A stretch of DNA of 64,000 nt from the NCBI RefSeq assembly GCF_004682045.1, contig NZ_QUZT01000006.1, positions 1 to 64,000 of the forward strand, in the 5' to 3' direction. A program made the position numbers and the translations under genes. This DNA is from Pseudomonas nabeulensis. Lineage in GTDB: Bacteria > Pseudomonadota > Gammaproteobacteria > Pseudomonadales > Pseudomonadaceae. The notes beneath the pieces are model-generated. The model was not told the DNA's origin. It saw nothing but the letters and a program-made list of their open reading frames with translations, and did not search any database. Shown here piece by piece: positions 46,918 to 57,335 of the stretch. Each line of letters begins with the position of its first letter. Position 1 is the first letter of the stretch.

Positions 46918-47520
46918 TTAGTTGGTATAGATCGGCCCTACGCCCAGGCCCCAGACGATCACGGTAAACGCCATGATTGCCACCAGCACGACCAGGCCCA
47001 CAGCCAATACCGAGCTGGAAAACAGGAAGCCCTCGTCCGGGTCGATGTTCATGAAGGTCGGTAGCCCCACGTACAGCAGGTACACCGTGTAGCAGATTGC
47101 CGCCGTGCCCACGACCATGCCCAGCCACATATGCGGATACAGCGCCGCCAGACCCCCAATAAACAGCGGTGTTGCGGTGTAGGTGGCAAATGCCACGCAG
47201 CGTGACATGCTGGGATTGGCGTCGTAAGTGCGCGCCATCCAGTGAATGAACGCCCCCATCACCGCCACGCCAGCGAGCATGGCTGCGTAGGACATGATGG
47301 TCATCCACAGTGCGCTTTCCTGGGTCAGCATCACCGGCGCACGGCTGCCGATGACCCAGCCGACCTGGGTGGTGCCGATAAACGCGGAAACGGCGGGGAT
47401 CGCCGCAAGAATCAAGGTGTGAGTGAGGTACATGTGGCCGATGCTTTCTTCTTTATCGCCACGGATTTCCCGCCATTCCTGGTCGGGATGGGTAAACAGC
47501 CCCACGACGTGATGGATCAT
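46918..47520 (-). CDS. Yip1-family integral membrane protein
   Basis: This 200-aa protein has an N-terminal cytoplasmic stretch (IHHVVGLFTHPDQEWREIR), typical of bacterial Yip1-domain proteins, then about five membrane helices. Function in bacteria is unknown. The start MIHHVVG is used; the longer frame adds 31 unrelated residues. It is transcribed toward the sprT gene, and a hairpin lies between them. Confidence 0.82.
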   Translation of the reverse strand: MIHHVVGLFTHPDQEWREIRGDKEESIGHMYLTHTLILAAIPAVSAFIGTTQVGWVIGSRAPVMLTQESALWMTIMSYAAMLAGVAVMGAFIHWMARTYDANPSMSRCVAFATYTATPLFIGGLAALYPHMWLGMVVGTAAICYTVYLLYVGLPTFMNIDPDEGFLFSSSVLAVGLVVLVAIMAFTVIVWGLGVGPIYTN

Positions 47521-47884
47521 GCCAGTCACTCCTGTCGTAATTACCATCGCCCCCCATCGGAGCGCCCACGGGCCAAATTGGCCTGAAAGGTCTGGATATC
47601 GATGCGACCTCAAGTCGCAGTATAGGAAGGGATGGCCCGGATGACTGTAGGGTCTTTAGAGCGAATTGCGCTGTAAATACTGGCGCTAATCGCGGTGAGG
47701 ACTGTTGTTCGGAGTGCTGACCAGTGTGGGAGGGGGCTTGCCCCCGATAGCGGAGGGTCAGCTATAAATGAGTAGCTGATACACCGCCATCGGGGACAAG
47801 CCCCCTCCCACATTGGAACTCAGCGGTCCATGAAGGTAAAATGCCCGGCTTTTCGTCACACACTTTCCAGCGGATCCAAGCGCC
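47521..47884. other. Divergent region upstream of ttcA
   Basis: This gap between the Yip1-family gene and ttcA contains the REPIN at 47725-47812 and otherwise no supportable gene. Promoters for both divergent genes should lie here; none was convincing by eye. Confidence 0.5.
47725..47812. repeat. REPIN, arms facing inward
   Basis: The element runs from TGTGGGAGGGGGCTTGC and CCCCCGAT to an inverted copy with one mismatch (CGGGGACAAG for CGGGGGCAAG). It lies about 70 bases upstream of the ttcA start, so a promoter for ttcA must lie within or beyond it. Confidence 0.92.
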
Positions 47885-48709
47885 ATGGGCACTCTTACAG
47901 TCAACCAGAACAAACTGCAAAAACGCCTGCGCCGCCTGGCCGGTGAAGCGGTCACCGATTTCAACATGATCGAGGACGGCGACAAGGTCATGGTCTGCCT
48001 CTCCGGCGGCAAAGACAGCTACACCATGCTCGACGTGCTGATGCACCTGCAAAAGGTCGCGCCGATCAAGTTCGAGATCGTTGCCGTGAACATGGACCAG
48101 AAGCAACCCGGTTTCCCCGAGCACGTGCTGCCGGCCTACCTGAAAGAACTGGGCATCGAGTACCACATCGTCGAGAAAGACACGTACTCGGTGGTCAAGG
48201 AACTGATCCCGGAAGGCAAGACCACCTGCTCGCTGTGCTCGCGCCTGCGCCGTGGCACGCTCTACACCTTTGCCGACGAGATCGGCGCGACCAAGATGGC
48301 CTTGGGGCATCATCGCGACGATATCGTCGAGACCTTCTTCCTGAATATGTTCTTCAACGGCTCGCTCAAGGCCATGCCGCCCAAGCTGCGTGCCGATGAC
48401 GGGCGCAACGTGGTGATCCGCCCGCTGGCGTATTGCAACGAGAAGGACATCCAGGCGTATTCCGACTTCAAGCAATTCCCGATCATCCCGTGCAACCTGT
48501 GCGGCTCCCAGGAGAACCTGCAACGCCAGGTGGTCAAGGAGATGCTGCTGGACTGGGAGCGCAAGACTCCGGGCCGCACCGAAAGCATCTTCCGCAGTTT
48601 GCAAAACGTGATCCCGTCGCAATTGGCCGACCGCAATCTGTTCGATTTCACCAGCTTGAAGATCGATGAAACCGCCGCTTCGCGCTTCGTCAACGTTGTG
48701 AACCTCTGA
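47885..48709 (+). CDS. ttcA: tRNA 2-thiocytidine(32) synthetase
   Basis: This 274-aa ATP-dependent enzyme thiolates C32 of certain tRNAs. The PP-loop SGGKDS is at residues 40-45, and two CxxC pairs are present: C115-x2-C118 ([10 protein letters not shown]) and C203-x2-C206 (CNLCGSQ). In E. coli a 4Fe-4S cluster bound by such cysteines is needed. The stop TGA overlaps the start of the downstream glycosylase-like gene by one base. Confidence 0.96.
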   Translation: MGTLTVNQNKLQKRLRRLAGEAVTDFNMIEDGDKVMVCLSGGKDSYTMLDVLMHLQKVAPIKFEIVAVNMDQKQPGFPEHVLPAYLKELGIEYHIVEKDTYSVVKELIPEGKTTCSLCSRLRRGTLYTFADEIGATKMALGHHRDDIVETFFLNMFFNGSLKAMPPKLRADDGRNVVIRPLAYCNEKDIQAYSDFKQFPIIPCNLCGSQENLQRQVVKEMLLDWERKTPGRTESIFRSLQNVIPSQLADRNLFDFTSLKIDETAASRFVNVVNL

Positions 48710-49380
48710 TGCGCGATTACAAGTGGCTGCATGAATATTGCCTGAACCGCTTTGGCTCGGCCGCCGAGCTGGAGGCCCACCTGCCGGTGCCGAACACCCC
48801 GGCGCAACTGCGCAAGATCAGTGATGATCGCTATCTGTCGACCCTGGCGCTGCGGGTGTTTCGCGCAGGCTTGAAGCACAGCGTGGTGGACGCCAAGTGG
48901 CCGGCGTTCGAGAAGGTGTTCTTCGGCTTCGACCCGGAAAAAGTCGTGCTGATGGGCGCCGAACACCTGGAGCGGCTGATGCAGGACACCAGCATCATCC
49001 GCCACCTCGGCAAGCTCAAGAGCGTGCCGCGCAATGCGCAGATGATCCTGGATATCGCCCAGGAGAAGGGCAGCTTCGGTGCGTTTATCGCTGACTGGCC
49101 GGTGACCGATATCGTCGGCTTGTGGAAGTACCTGAGCAAGCACGGCCATCAACTGGGCGGGCTGTCGGCGCCGCGCTTTTTGCGCATGGTGGGCAAGGAC
49201 ACGTTTGTGCCGAGTTATGACGTGGTGGCGGCGCTGAATGCGCAGAAGATCGTCGATAAGGCACCGACCAGCCTGCGGGACTTGGCGACGGTACAGAATG
49301 CGTTTAACCAGTGGCATGCCGAGAGTGGGCGGCCGATGTGTCAGTTGTCGATGATGCTGGCTTACACCGTCAATCACTGA
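48709..49380 (+). CDS. DNA-3-methyladenine glycosylase I-like protein
   Basis: This 223-aa protein resembles the Tag family of helix-hairpin-helix alkylbase glycosylases (YLSTLALRVFRAGLKHSVVDAKWPAFEKVFFGFDPEKV; RHLGKLKSVPRNAQMILDIA). It lacks some cysteine and histidine zinc ligands of E. coli Tag, so activity on 3-methyladenine is uncertain. It is co-transcribed with ttcA through a one-base overlap, an arrangement seen in other Pseudomonas. Confidence 0.83.
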   Translation: MRDYKWLHEYCLNRFGSAAELEAHLPVPNTPAQLRKISDDRYLSTLALRVFRAGLKHSVVDAKWPAFEKVFFGFDPEKVVLMGAEHLERLMQDTSIIRHLGKLKSVPRNAQMILDIAQEKGSFGAFIADWPVTDIVGLWKYLSKHGHQLGGLSAPRFLRMVGKDTFVPSYDVVAALNAQKIVDKAPTSLRDLATVQNAFNQWHAESGRPMCQLSMMLAYTVNH

Positions 49381-49392
49381 TCAGCACTTATT

Positions 49393-49487
49393 TGTGGCGA
49401 GGGAGCTTGCTCCCGCTGGAGTGCGAAGCGCTCCCAAAAGAATTGGGGCCGCTACGCAGCCCAGCGGGAGCAAGCTCCCTCGCCACA
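49393..49487. repeat. REPIN of the second family (GCGAGGGAGCTTGCTCCC)
   Basis: The outer arms are TGTGGCGAGGGAGCTTGC with TCCCGCTGG and the reverse complement. This is a different REP sequence class from all the others in the window, though built on the same inward plan with an internal pairing segment (GCGAAGCGC ... GGCCGCTACGC). It lies between the convergent Tag-like and DUF2069 genes. Confidence 0.92.
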
Positions 49488-49489
49488 TT

Positions 49490-51542
<2,053 letters not shown>

Positions 51543-51567
51543 TCACTCAGTCTTGAGATGGGTGCTG

Positions 51568-51972
51568 TCAGCCCTCTTCCAGCCACAACCGAATCGGCTT
51601 GCCTTCCGCCGGCCAGAACCGCGTCTGTTCGATCGGCGAGATATCCCAACGCTCCACACTTTGCAGCGCCTGGAAGAAGCGATGTTCCTGCTCCATCAAC
51701 GCCTCGGCGCAGAGTTTGCGCGTGCTGCCGATCTTGCCAAAGCTGAGCGTGTCGCCGTCCAGGGTGTATGGCGCGAACCAATGGTTGCAGCCGCCGTTGC
51801 CGTAGGCGCGGCCATCAGCGCCGAGGGTGACGGTCAGGTGCGCGTAGTCCATCAGCGGCCGCTCACCAATCCATTCCACCACGTAGCTGTGATCCTGCTT
51901 GAGCTTGACCGCGTCCCCGGCGCAACCGGTCAGGCCGGCACCGAGGGCGGCGAGCAGAAGCAGGCCTTTCAT
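51568..51972 (-). CDS. META-domain lipoprotein
   Basis: This 134-aa protein has a signal peptide ending in a lipobox-like LTGC (C17), followed by a META/HslJ-type domain (YGNGGCNHWFAPYTLDGDTLSFGKIGSTRKLC). HslJ-like proteins are linked to outer-membrane and drug tolerance in E. coli. The start ATG overlaps the upstream zinc-motif gene by 4 bases. Confidence 0.85.
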   Translation of the reverse strand: MKGLLLLAALGAGLTGCAGDAVKLKQDHSYVVEWIGERPLMDYAHLTVTLGADGRAYGNGGCNHWFAPYTLDGDTLSFGKIGSTRKLCAEALMEQEHRFFQALQSVERWDISPIEQTRFWPAEGKPIRLWLEEG

Positions 51973-52409
51973 TGCGCAGCCTTTTGGCATTTCGGGCAGC
52001 GATGCTTGTCGCCTTCGCTGGCCCAGCCCAGCTCCTTGATGCGGGCGTTGGCCGCCGGTTGCAGGGGCTCTTTGGTTAGCTTGGTTTCCACCGCGAATTC
52101 AAACTCCAGCACGCTGTCGCAGCTGTCGCAATTGACTTTCCAGGTGTGAATTTCCAACTCGCCGAATTTCGGCCCTTGGGCCATGGCGACCCACTGGCCC
52201 GCCGGGCGGATGGAGTAGCGCGCGTCACCTTCGACGGTCAGGCGCATCGACAGGGTTTTACTGCCGCGCAGGGAGACGATCAAGACGTCGCCATGCTTGA
52301 TCGAACCACCGTTGCCGGTGACCTGGTAACGGCCCGGCATCAAGGCGCGGCATTCGATCAGGGTGTGTTGCGGGCTCAGCAAGCTGAAGCGGAAATCGTG
52401 TTCGGCCAT
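51969..52409 (-). CDS. Conserved hypothetical protein with two CxxC motifs
   Basis: This 146-aa protein has no signal peptide. It contains VNCDSCDSV and HRCPKCQKA, two CxxC pairs about 60 residues apart that could bind zinc. The N-terminal half is beta-rich (MAEHDFRFSLLSPQHTLIECRALMPGRYQV). I do not recognise the family. It is translationally coupled to the META lipoprotein by a 4-base overlap. Confidence 0.75.
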   Translation of the reverse strand: MAEHDFRFSLLSPQHTLIECRALMPGRYQVTGNGGSIKHGDVLIVSLRGSKTLSMRLTVEGDARYSIRPAGQWVAMAQGPKFGELEIHTWKVNCDSCDSVLEFEFAVETKLTKEPLQPAANARIKELGWASEGDKHRCPKCQKAAQ

Positions 52410-52480
52410 GGATCCTCCAAATAGGCGCGGCATCCTATCACGGGTGCCGGCCTATCATGCGCCTGGTATGTGACCGCTGA

Positions 52481-53470
52481 TCATCCCTCGACCAGGTTCT
52501 GCGCCCGGCCATCGGCCCATGCAGCGATGTTGGCCAGGGTGGTGCCGGCAATCGCCCCCAGGGCCTCGCGGGTGAGGAACGCCTGGTGGGCAGTGATGAT
52601 CACGTTGGGGAAGGTCAGCAGGCGCGCAAGTACGTCGTCTTGCAGCGGCAAATCGGAGCGGTCTTCGAAGAACAGTTGCGCTTCTTCCTCATAGACATCC
52701 AGCCCCAGGTAACCGAGTTGGCCGTCCTTGAGCGCTTCGATCAGTGCGGGCGTGTCTACCAGGCCGCCGCGGCCGGTGTTGATCAGCATCGCACCGGGTT
52801 GCATATGGGCCAGCGAACGCGTGTTGATCAAGTGCTTGCTGTCGGTGGTGAGCGGGCAGTGCAGGCTGATGATCTGCGCCTCGGCCAGCAGTTCCGGCAG
52901 GCTCACGTAGCGTGCGCCGAGGGCCAGCACCTGCGGGTTGGGGTAGGGGTCGTAGGCCAGCAGTTGGCAGCCGAAACCGGCCATGATCTTGGCGAATGTG
53001 GCGCCGATCTGCCCGGTGCCGACCACGCCGACGGTCTTGCCTACCAGGTCGAAGCCGGTCAGGCCGTGCAGGCTGAAATCCCCGTCGCGGGTGCGGTTGT
53101 AGGCGCGGTGCAGGCGGCGGTTGAGTGCCAGGATCAGTGCCACCGCGTGTTCGGCCACGGCGTGGGGCGAGTAGGCGGGGACGCGCACGATGGTCAGGCC
53201 CAGGCGCTTGGCGGCGGCCAGGTCGACATGGTTGTAGCCGGCCGAGCGCAGGGCGATCAAGCGTGTGCCGCCCTTGGCCAGGTGTTCCAGCACTGGGGCG
53301 CTGAGGTCGTCGTTGATGAACGGGCAGACCACTTCGTGGTGTTCGGCGAGGGCTACGGTGTCGAGGTTGAGTCGGGCTGGCTGGAATTGCAGCTCGACAC
53401 CAGGTGGCAGGGGCTCGCCGAGGAAGCTGTCACGGTCGTAGGTTTGGCTGCTGAAGAGAATGACGCGCAT
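52481..53470 (-). CDS. ldhA: D-lactate dehydrogenase (D-2-hydroxyacid dehydrogenase family)
   Basis: This 329-aa NAD-dependent enzyme interconverts pyruvate and D-lactate. It has the Rossmann motif GVVGTGQIGATFAKI and the catalytic set: Arg in NTGRGGLVD, Glu in DVYEEEAQ, and His in ITAHQAF. The start MRVILFSSQTYD fits the family; the longer frame adds 51 residues read partly from the neighbouring repeat. In P. aeruginosa the ldhA gene lies directly next to gacS, as here. Confidence 0.94.
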   Translation of the reverse strand: MRVILFSSQTYDRDSFLGEPLPPGVELQFQPARLNLDTVALAEHHEVVCPFINDDLSAPVLEHLAKGGTRLIALRSAGYNHVDLAAAKRLGLTIVRVPAYSPHAVAEHAVALILALNRRLHRAYNRTRDGDFSLHGLTGFDLVGKTVGVVGTGQIGATFAKIMAGFGCQLLAYDPYPNPQVLALGARYVSLPELLAEAQIISLHCPLTTDSKHLINTRSLAHMQPGAMLINTGRGGLVDTPALIEALKDGQLGYLGLDVYEEEAQLFFEDRSDLPLQDDVLARLLTFPNVIITAHQAFLTREALGAIAGTTLANIAAWADGRAQNLVEG

Positions 53471-53513
53471 ATGAGAAGCTCCCTGCAATTTACTGCGTGG
53501 AAATACAAAACCC

Positions 53514-53603
53514 TGTGGGAGGGGGCTTGCCCCCGATAGCGGTGGGTCAGTCGGCGCATCTTTAGCTGACAGATCGTAATCGGGGGCAAGCCCCCTCCCA
53601 CAT
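53514..53603. repeat. REPIN, arms facing inward
   Basis: The element runs from TGTGGGAGGGGGCTTGC and CCCCCGATAGC to its reverse complement. It lies between ldhA and gacS. Both genes read on the minus strand, so the REPIN would be inside any read-through transcript from gacS. Confidence 0.93.
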
Positions 53604-53646
53604 AAAGCACCTAAAACACACAAAGCAGATTTTGTTCGCTCAGGCG

Positions 53647-56400
53647 TCAGGCGCTCACCCGCGCCTCACTGGCCAACCGCGTAATGGCAACGTCCAGCTC
53701 ATCCAGCGCGGTCAGGGCCTTGGCGTCGTCCTGCTTGAGCAGGGTCTCGGCCCGTTGGCAGGCAGCACGCAGTTGCGGCACGCCGCAGTAGCGCGTGGCG
53801 CCGTGCAGGCGGTGTACGCGTTCAATCAGTGCGTTGTTGTCGTCAGCGTCGCGGGCAATGGCGATGGCCATGCGGTCGGCTTCCAGCGAGGCCAGCAGCA
53901 TGGCGAGCATGTCTGCGGCCAGGTCGGTCTTGCCGGCGGCCAGGCGCAGGCCTTCTTCGTGGTCCAGCACCGGCAACTGAACCCCAGGGCCCGTGCCATC
54001 GGTCGCGCGTTCCGGGCTTTGGTTGCGCAGCGCCAGGCCGGTCCACTTCAACACCACTTGGGCCAGTTGGCGTTCGCTGATGGGCTTGGTCAGGTAATCG
54101 TCCATGCCGCTTTGCAGCAAGGCGCGTTTTTCGTTGGCCATGGCGTGGGCGGTCAACGCCACTACCGGCAGCGGGGTGCCGTCGCGTTCGCTCTCCCACT
54201 GGCGGATCGCCTCGGTGCTCTGGCGGCCATCCATGCCGGGCATCTGCACGTCCATCAGCACCAGGTCGAAGGTGTCTTGTTTTACCGCATCGATCGCTGC
54301 AAAACCGCTTTCCACTGCGCGCACCCTGGCGCCCATATCTTCCAGCAGGGTCTGTACCAACAGCAGGTTCGCCGGATTGTCGTCCACGCACAGTACGCGT
54401 GGCGCCCTGCTGGACAACGGCTCGCCCGGTTCGCTGCGCGACGGACGCGGGCTGATCAGGTCGGACAAGGCCCGACGCAGCTTGCGCGTGCACGCTGGCT
54501 TGGCTTGCAACTGGCTATTGGGGTTGGGCACCGACTGGTTGAACAGCATCTGTTCGGTGGTCGGGCACAACACCAGCACCTTGCAACCCAGGTGTTCAAG
54601 GTCCCACAGGTGTTGGTTGAGGCGCTCGGGTGGAATGTCGTTGGCGGTCACGCCAAGTACCGCCAGGTCAATGGCTTGCTCGGTCTGGTGGGCGCTGGTG
54701 ATGCCGTTGGTCAGGCTTTCCAGGCTGTTGAACGGCGTGACTTCCAGACCGCAGTCTTCCAGCTGATGTTGCAGGGCCTGGCGCGCCAGCTCGTGGTTTT
54801 CCAGCACCGCCACGCGATGGCCCAGTAATGGCGCGCAGGGCAGGTCCTCGACGTCGTCGCGGGTCTTGGGCAGGTTCAGGCTGATCCAGAATTCCGAGCC
54901 TTCCCCCGGCGTGCTGTCGACGCCAATTTCGCCGCCCATCTGTTCGATCAAGCGCTTGGAAATCACCAGACCCAAGCCCGTGCCACCCGGTTGGCGCGAC
55001 AGCGAGTTATCCGCCTGGCTGAACGCCTGGAACAACGCACGCACATCCTGGCTGGACAGGCCGATACCGGTGTCCTGCACGCTGATGCGCAACTGCACGC
55101 TGTCTTCCTGTTCATCCTCGATCATCGCCCGGGCGACGATGGTGCCTTCGCGGGTGAACTTGATCGCATTGCTGATCAGGTTGGTGAGGATCTGCTTGAG
55201 GCGCAGCGGATCGCCCACCAACGCCAGCGGTGTGTCGCGGTAGACCAGGCTCACCAGTTCCAGCTGTTTGGCGTGGGCGGCAGGGGCGAGGATGGTCAGG
55301 GTGTCTTGCAGTAAATCACGCAAGTTGAACGGGATACTGTCGAGCACCAGCTTGCCGGCCTCGATTTTCGAGAAGTCGAGGATCTCGTTGATGATGCCCA
55401 GCAGGTTGTCGGCGGATTTCTCGATGGTGCCCAGGTAGTCGAGCTGGCGCGGCGTGAGTTCGCTTTTTTGCAGCAGATGGGTAAACCCGAGGATGCCGTT
55501 GAGCGGTGTGCGGATCTCATGGCTCATATTGGCCAGGAACTCCGACTTGATGCGGCTGGCTTCCAGGGCTTCCTTGCGGGCCAGGTCCAGCTCGATGTTC
55601 TGGATCTCGATGGTTTCCAGGTTCTGGCGTACGTCTTCGGTGGCCTGGTCGATGCTGTGCTGCAATTCTTCCCGGGCGTTTTGCAGGGTCTCGGCCATGC
55701 GGTTGATGCCGGAGGCGAGCTGGTCCAGTTCCTGGCTGCCCAAGGGCGGCAAGCGGGTTTCCAGGTTGCCGTCCTTGAGTTGGGCTACGGCTTGCTTGAT
55801 CAGGCCAATCGGTGAGTTGATGGTGCGGCTGATGCGCAACGCCAGGGCCGCCGTGCAAGCCAGGCCGATGGCGATCAACAGCAGGCTGGCGAACAGGCTA
55901 CGGTAACCGCGCAGCAACATGCCGTTGTGGGACAGCTCCACTTCGACCCAGCCCAGCAGGCGGTCGGCTTCGTCCGGGACCAGGTCGCCGGCCAGGTTAC
56001 GGTGACGGCCAAATACCGGCAGCAGGTAGCGCGTGGCGTCGTTACCGGAGCGTTGCAACAAGTGGGAGCTGTTGCCGATGGGCGGCTGGTTGAGCATGGT
56101 CGGGCCAGCGTGGGCGAGGGGCGTGCGGTCCGGACCGAGAAGGGAGACAGCCCGCACATCCGGTTGTTCCAACGACTGGGTGGCGATGCGCTCCAGCAGG
56201 TCAGTGTTCCTCGCGCTCAGGGCCGGCGCTGCCAGCGGGGCCAACTGTTCTGAGATCATTTCACCGCGTTGCAGCAACTGGCTCTGCAATTCCGAGAGCT
56301 GCATCCAGGTGAAATAGCCCCCCAACAACAAGGCCATCAGGCTGGTCGGCAGTAACGTCAGCAACAGCACGCGGCCTTTTATCCCCATTCTTCTCAGCAC
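53647..56400 (-). CDS. gacS: Global sensor kinase GacS
   Basis: This 917-aa unorthodox hybrid histidine kinase works with GacA and, through the small RNAs RsmX/Y/Z, controls secondary metabolism, exoenzymes and biofilm. In order: transmembrane helix near 10-30, periplasmic domain, second helix near 168-188, HAMP, histidine kinase with H294 in MSHEIRTPLNG, ATPase, receiver with D717 and K772, and HPt with H863 (HRLHGATRYCG). All phosphorelay residues are intact, as gacS often mutates in culture. The start is GTG with AGGAGA upstream. Confidence 0.97.
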   Translation of the reverse strand: MLRRMGIKGRVLLLTLLPTSLMALLLGGYFTWMQLSELQSQLLQRGEMISEQLAPLAAPALSARNTDLLERIATQSLEQPDVRAVSLLGPDRTPLAHAGPTMLNQPPIGNSSHLLQRSGNDATRYLLPVFGRHRNLAGDLVPDEADRLLGWVEVELSHNGMLLRGYRSLFASLLLIAIGLACTAALALRISRTINSPIGLIKQAVAQLKDGNLETRLPPLGSQELDQLASGINRMAETLQNAREELQHSIDQATEDVRQNLETIEIQNIELDLARKEALEASRIKSEFLANMSHEIRTPLNGILGFTHLLQKSELTPRQLDYLGTIEKSADNLLGIINEILDFSKIEAGKLVLDSIPFNLRDLLQDTLTILAPAAHAKQLELVSLVYRDTPLALVGDPLRLKQILTNLISNAIKFTREGTIVARAMIEDEQEDSVQLRISVQDTGIGLSSQDVRALFQAFSQADNSLSRQPGGTGLGLVISKRLIEQMGGEIGVDSTPGEGSEFWISLNLPKTRDDVEDLPCAPLLGHRVAVLENHELARQALQHQLEDCGLEVTPFNSLESLTNGITSAHQTEQAIDLAVLGVTANDIPPERLNQHLWDLEHLGCKVLVLCPTTEQMLFNQSVPNPNSQLQAKPACTRKLRRALSDLISPRPSRSEPGEPLSSRAPRVLCVDDNPANLLLVQTLLEDMGARVRAVESGFAAIDAVKQDTFDLVLMDVQMPGMDGRQSTEAIRQWESERDGTPLPVVALTAHAMANEKRALLQSGMDDYLTKPISERQLAQVVLKWTGLALRNQSPERATDGTGPGVQLPVLDHEEGLRLAAGKTDLAADMLAMLLASLEADRMAIAIARDADDNNALIERVHRLHGATRYCGVPQLRAACQRAETLLKQDDAKALTALDELDVAITRLASEARVSA

Positions 56401-56578
56401 GCCACTCTCCTGCTACCCCAGTGTCAACGATGATTCGCCCGGGCATCCGGCCCGCGCCACCTGCGCAGTGTAGCCATTTGCACGCTGTGGAATCTTGCAA
56501 ATTAATGACATACAGCAATCTTCATGCTCATTCGGGGCCGCGCGGCGATTGCCTGTCGCGGGTTAATCTTGAATAATC

Positions 56579-56595
56579 AGTCATTGAGAATGACT
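56579..56595. promoter_or_regulatory. Inverted repeat upstream of the OmpR-type regulator
   Basis: AGTCATT (56579-56585) and AATGACT (56589-56595) are perfect 7-bp arms around GAG, ending 11 bases before the regulator start at 56607. The ATTGAGAATGA core resembles a Fur box, and this position could also hold an autoregulatory site. Inferred only. Confidence 0.4.
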
Positions 56596-56606
56596 TGCAG
56601 ACGCTA

Positions 56607-57335
56607 ATGAATCCCGCAGCCGTAGGCCAACCCAGTATCCTGACCATCGAAGATGACCCCGTGCTCGGCGCTTATGTCCATGAGCACCTGGGGCGCTGTG
56701 GCTTCCACGTAACCTGGTGTCAAAACGGCCAGCAAGGGTTGCAGATGGCCCGCGATCAGGCCTTCGATGTGGTGCTGATGGATATCCTGCTGCCGGGCAT
56801 GGACGGCCTGTCGATCCTGACCCATCTGCGCCAGAGTCATACAATCCCCGTGATCCTGATGTCGGCCCTGGGCGCCGAAGCCGATCGTGTCAGCGGCTTT
56901 CGCCTGGGCGCCGACGACTACCTGCCCAAGCCGTTCAGCATGATCGAGCTGCGGGTGCGTATCGAAGCCATCCTGCGCCGCGTGGCCCTGGATCGGCGAC
57001 CGGTGTCTACACTGGCGCCAGTGCGTGACGATGCACGTACCCTGCGATTTGACGATGAATTATGTGATGTCTTCCACCTGGAACAGTGGGCAGGTTTGAC
57101 CCGCAGCGAATACCGCTTGCTGGAAACCCTACATCGCAACAGTGAAGAAGTCCTCAGCAAAGCCTTCCTTTATCAGCATGTGTTGCAGCGCGGCTACGCT
57201 CCCCATGATCGCAGCCTCGATATGCATATCAGCCAGATTCGCCGCAAGCTCAAGGCCATCGGCTACGGCGAGCGCGAGGTGCGCACGGTATGGGGCAAGG
57301 GCTATGTGCTGAGCGGTCCTGATGACAACGTTTGA
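56607..57335 (+). CDS. OmpR-family response regulator (PirR-like)
   Basis: This 242-aa regulator has a receiver domain (phospho-acceptor D59 in VVLMDILLPGMDG, K108 in PKPF) and an OmpR-type winged helix (SLDMHISQIRRKLKAIGYGEREVRTVWGKGY). The order beside gacS and ldhA matches PA0929 (PirR) of P. aeruginosa, involved in siderophore-receptor control there, but orthology is not proven from this window. An upstream in-frame TTG is rejected in favour of the ATG. It overlaps the kinase gene by 14 bases. Confidence 0.93.
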   Translation: MNPAAVGQPSILTIEDDPVLGAYVHEHLGRCGFHVTWCQNGQQGLQMARDQAFDVVLMDILLPGMDGLSILTHLRQSHTIPVILMSALGAEADRVSGFRLGADDYLPKPFSMIELRVRIEAILRRVALDRRPVSTLAPVRDDARTLRFDDELCDVFHLEQWAGLTRSEYRLLETLHRNSEEVLSKAFLYQHVLQRGYAPHDRSLDMHISQIRRKLKAIGYGEREVRTVWGKGYVLSGPDDNV

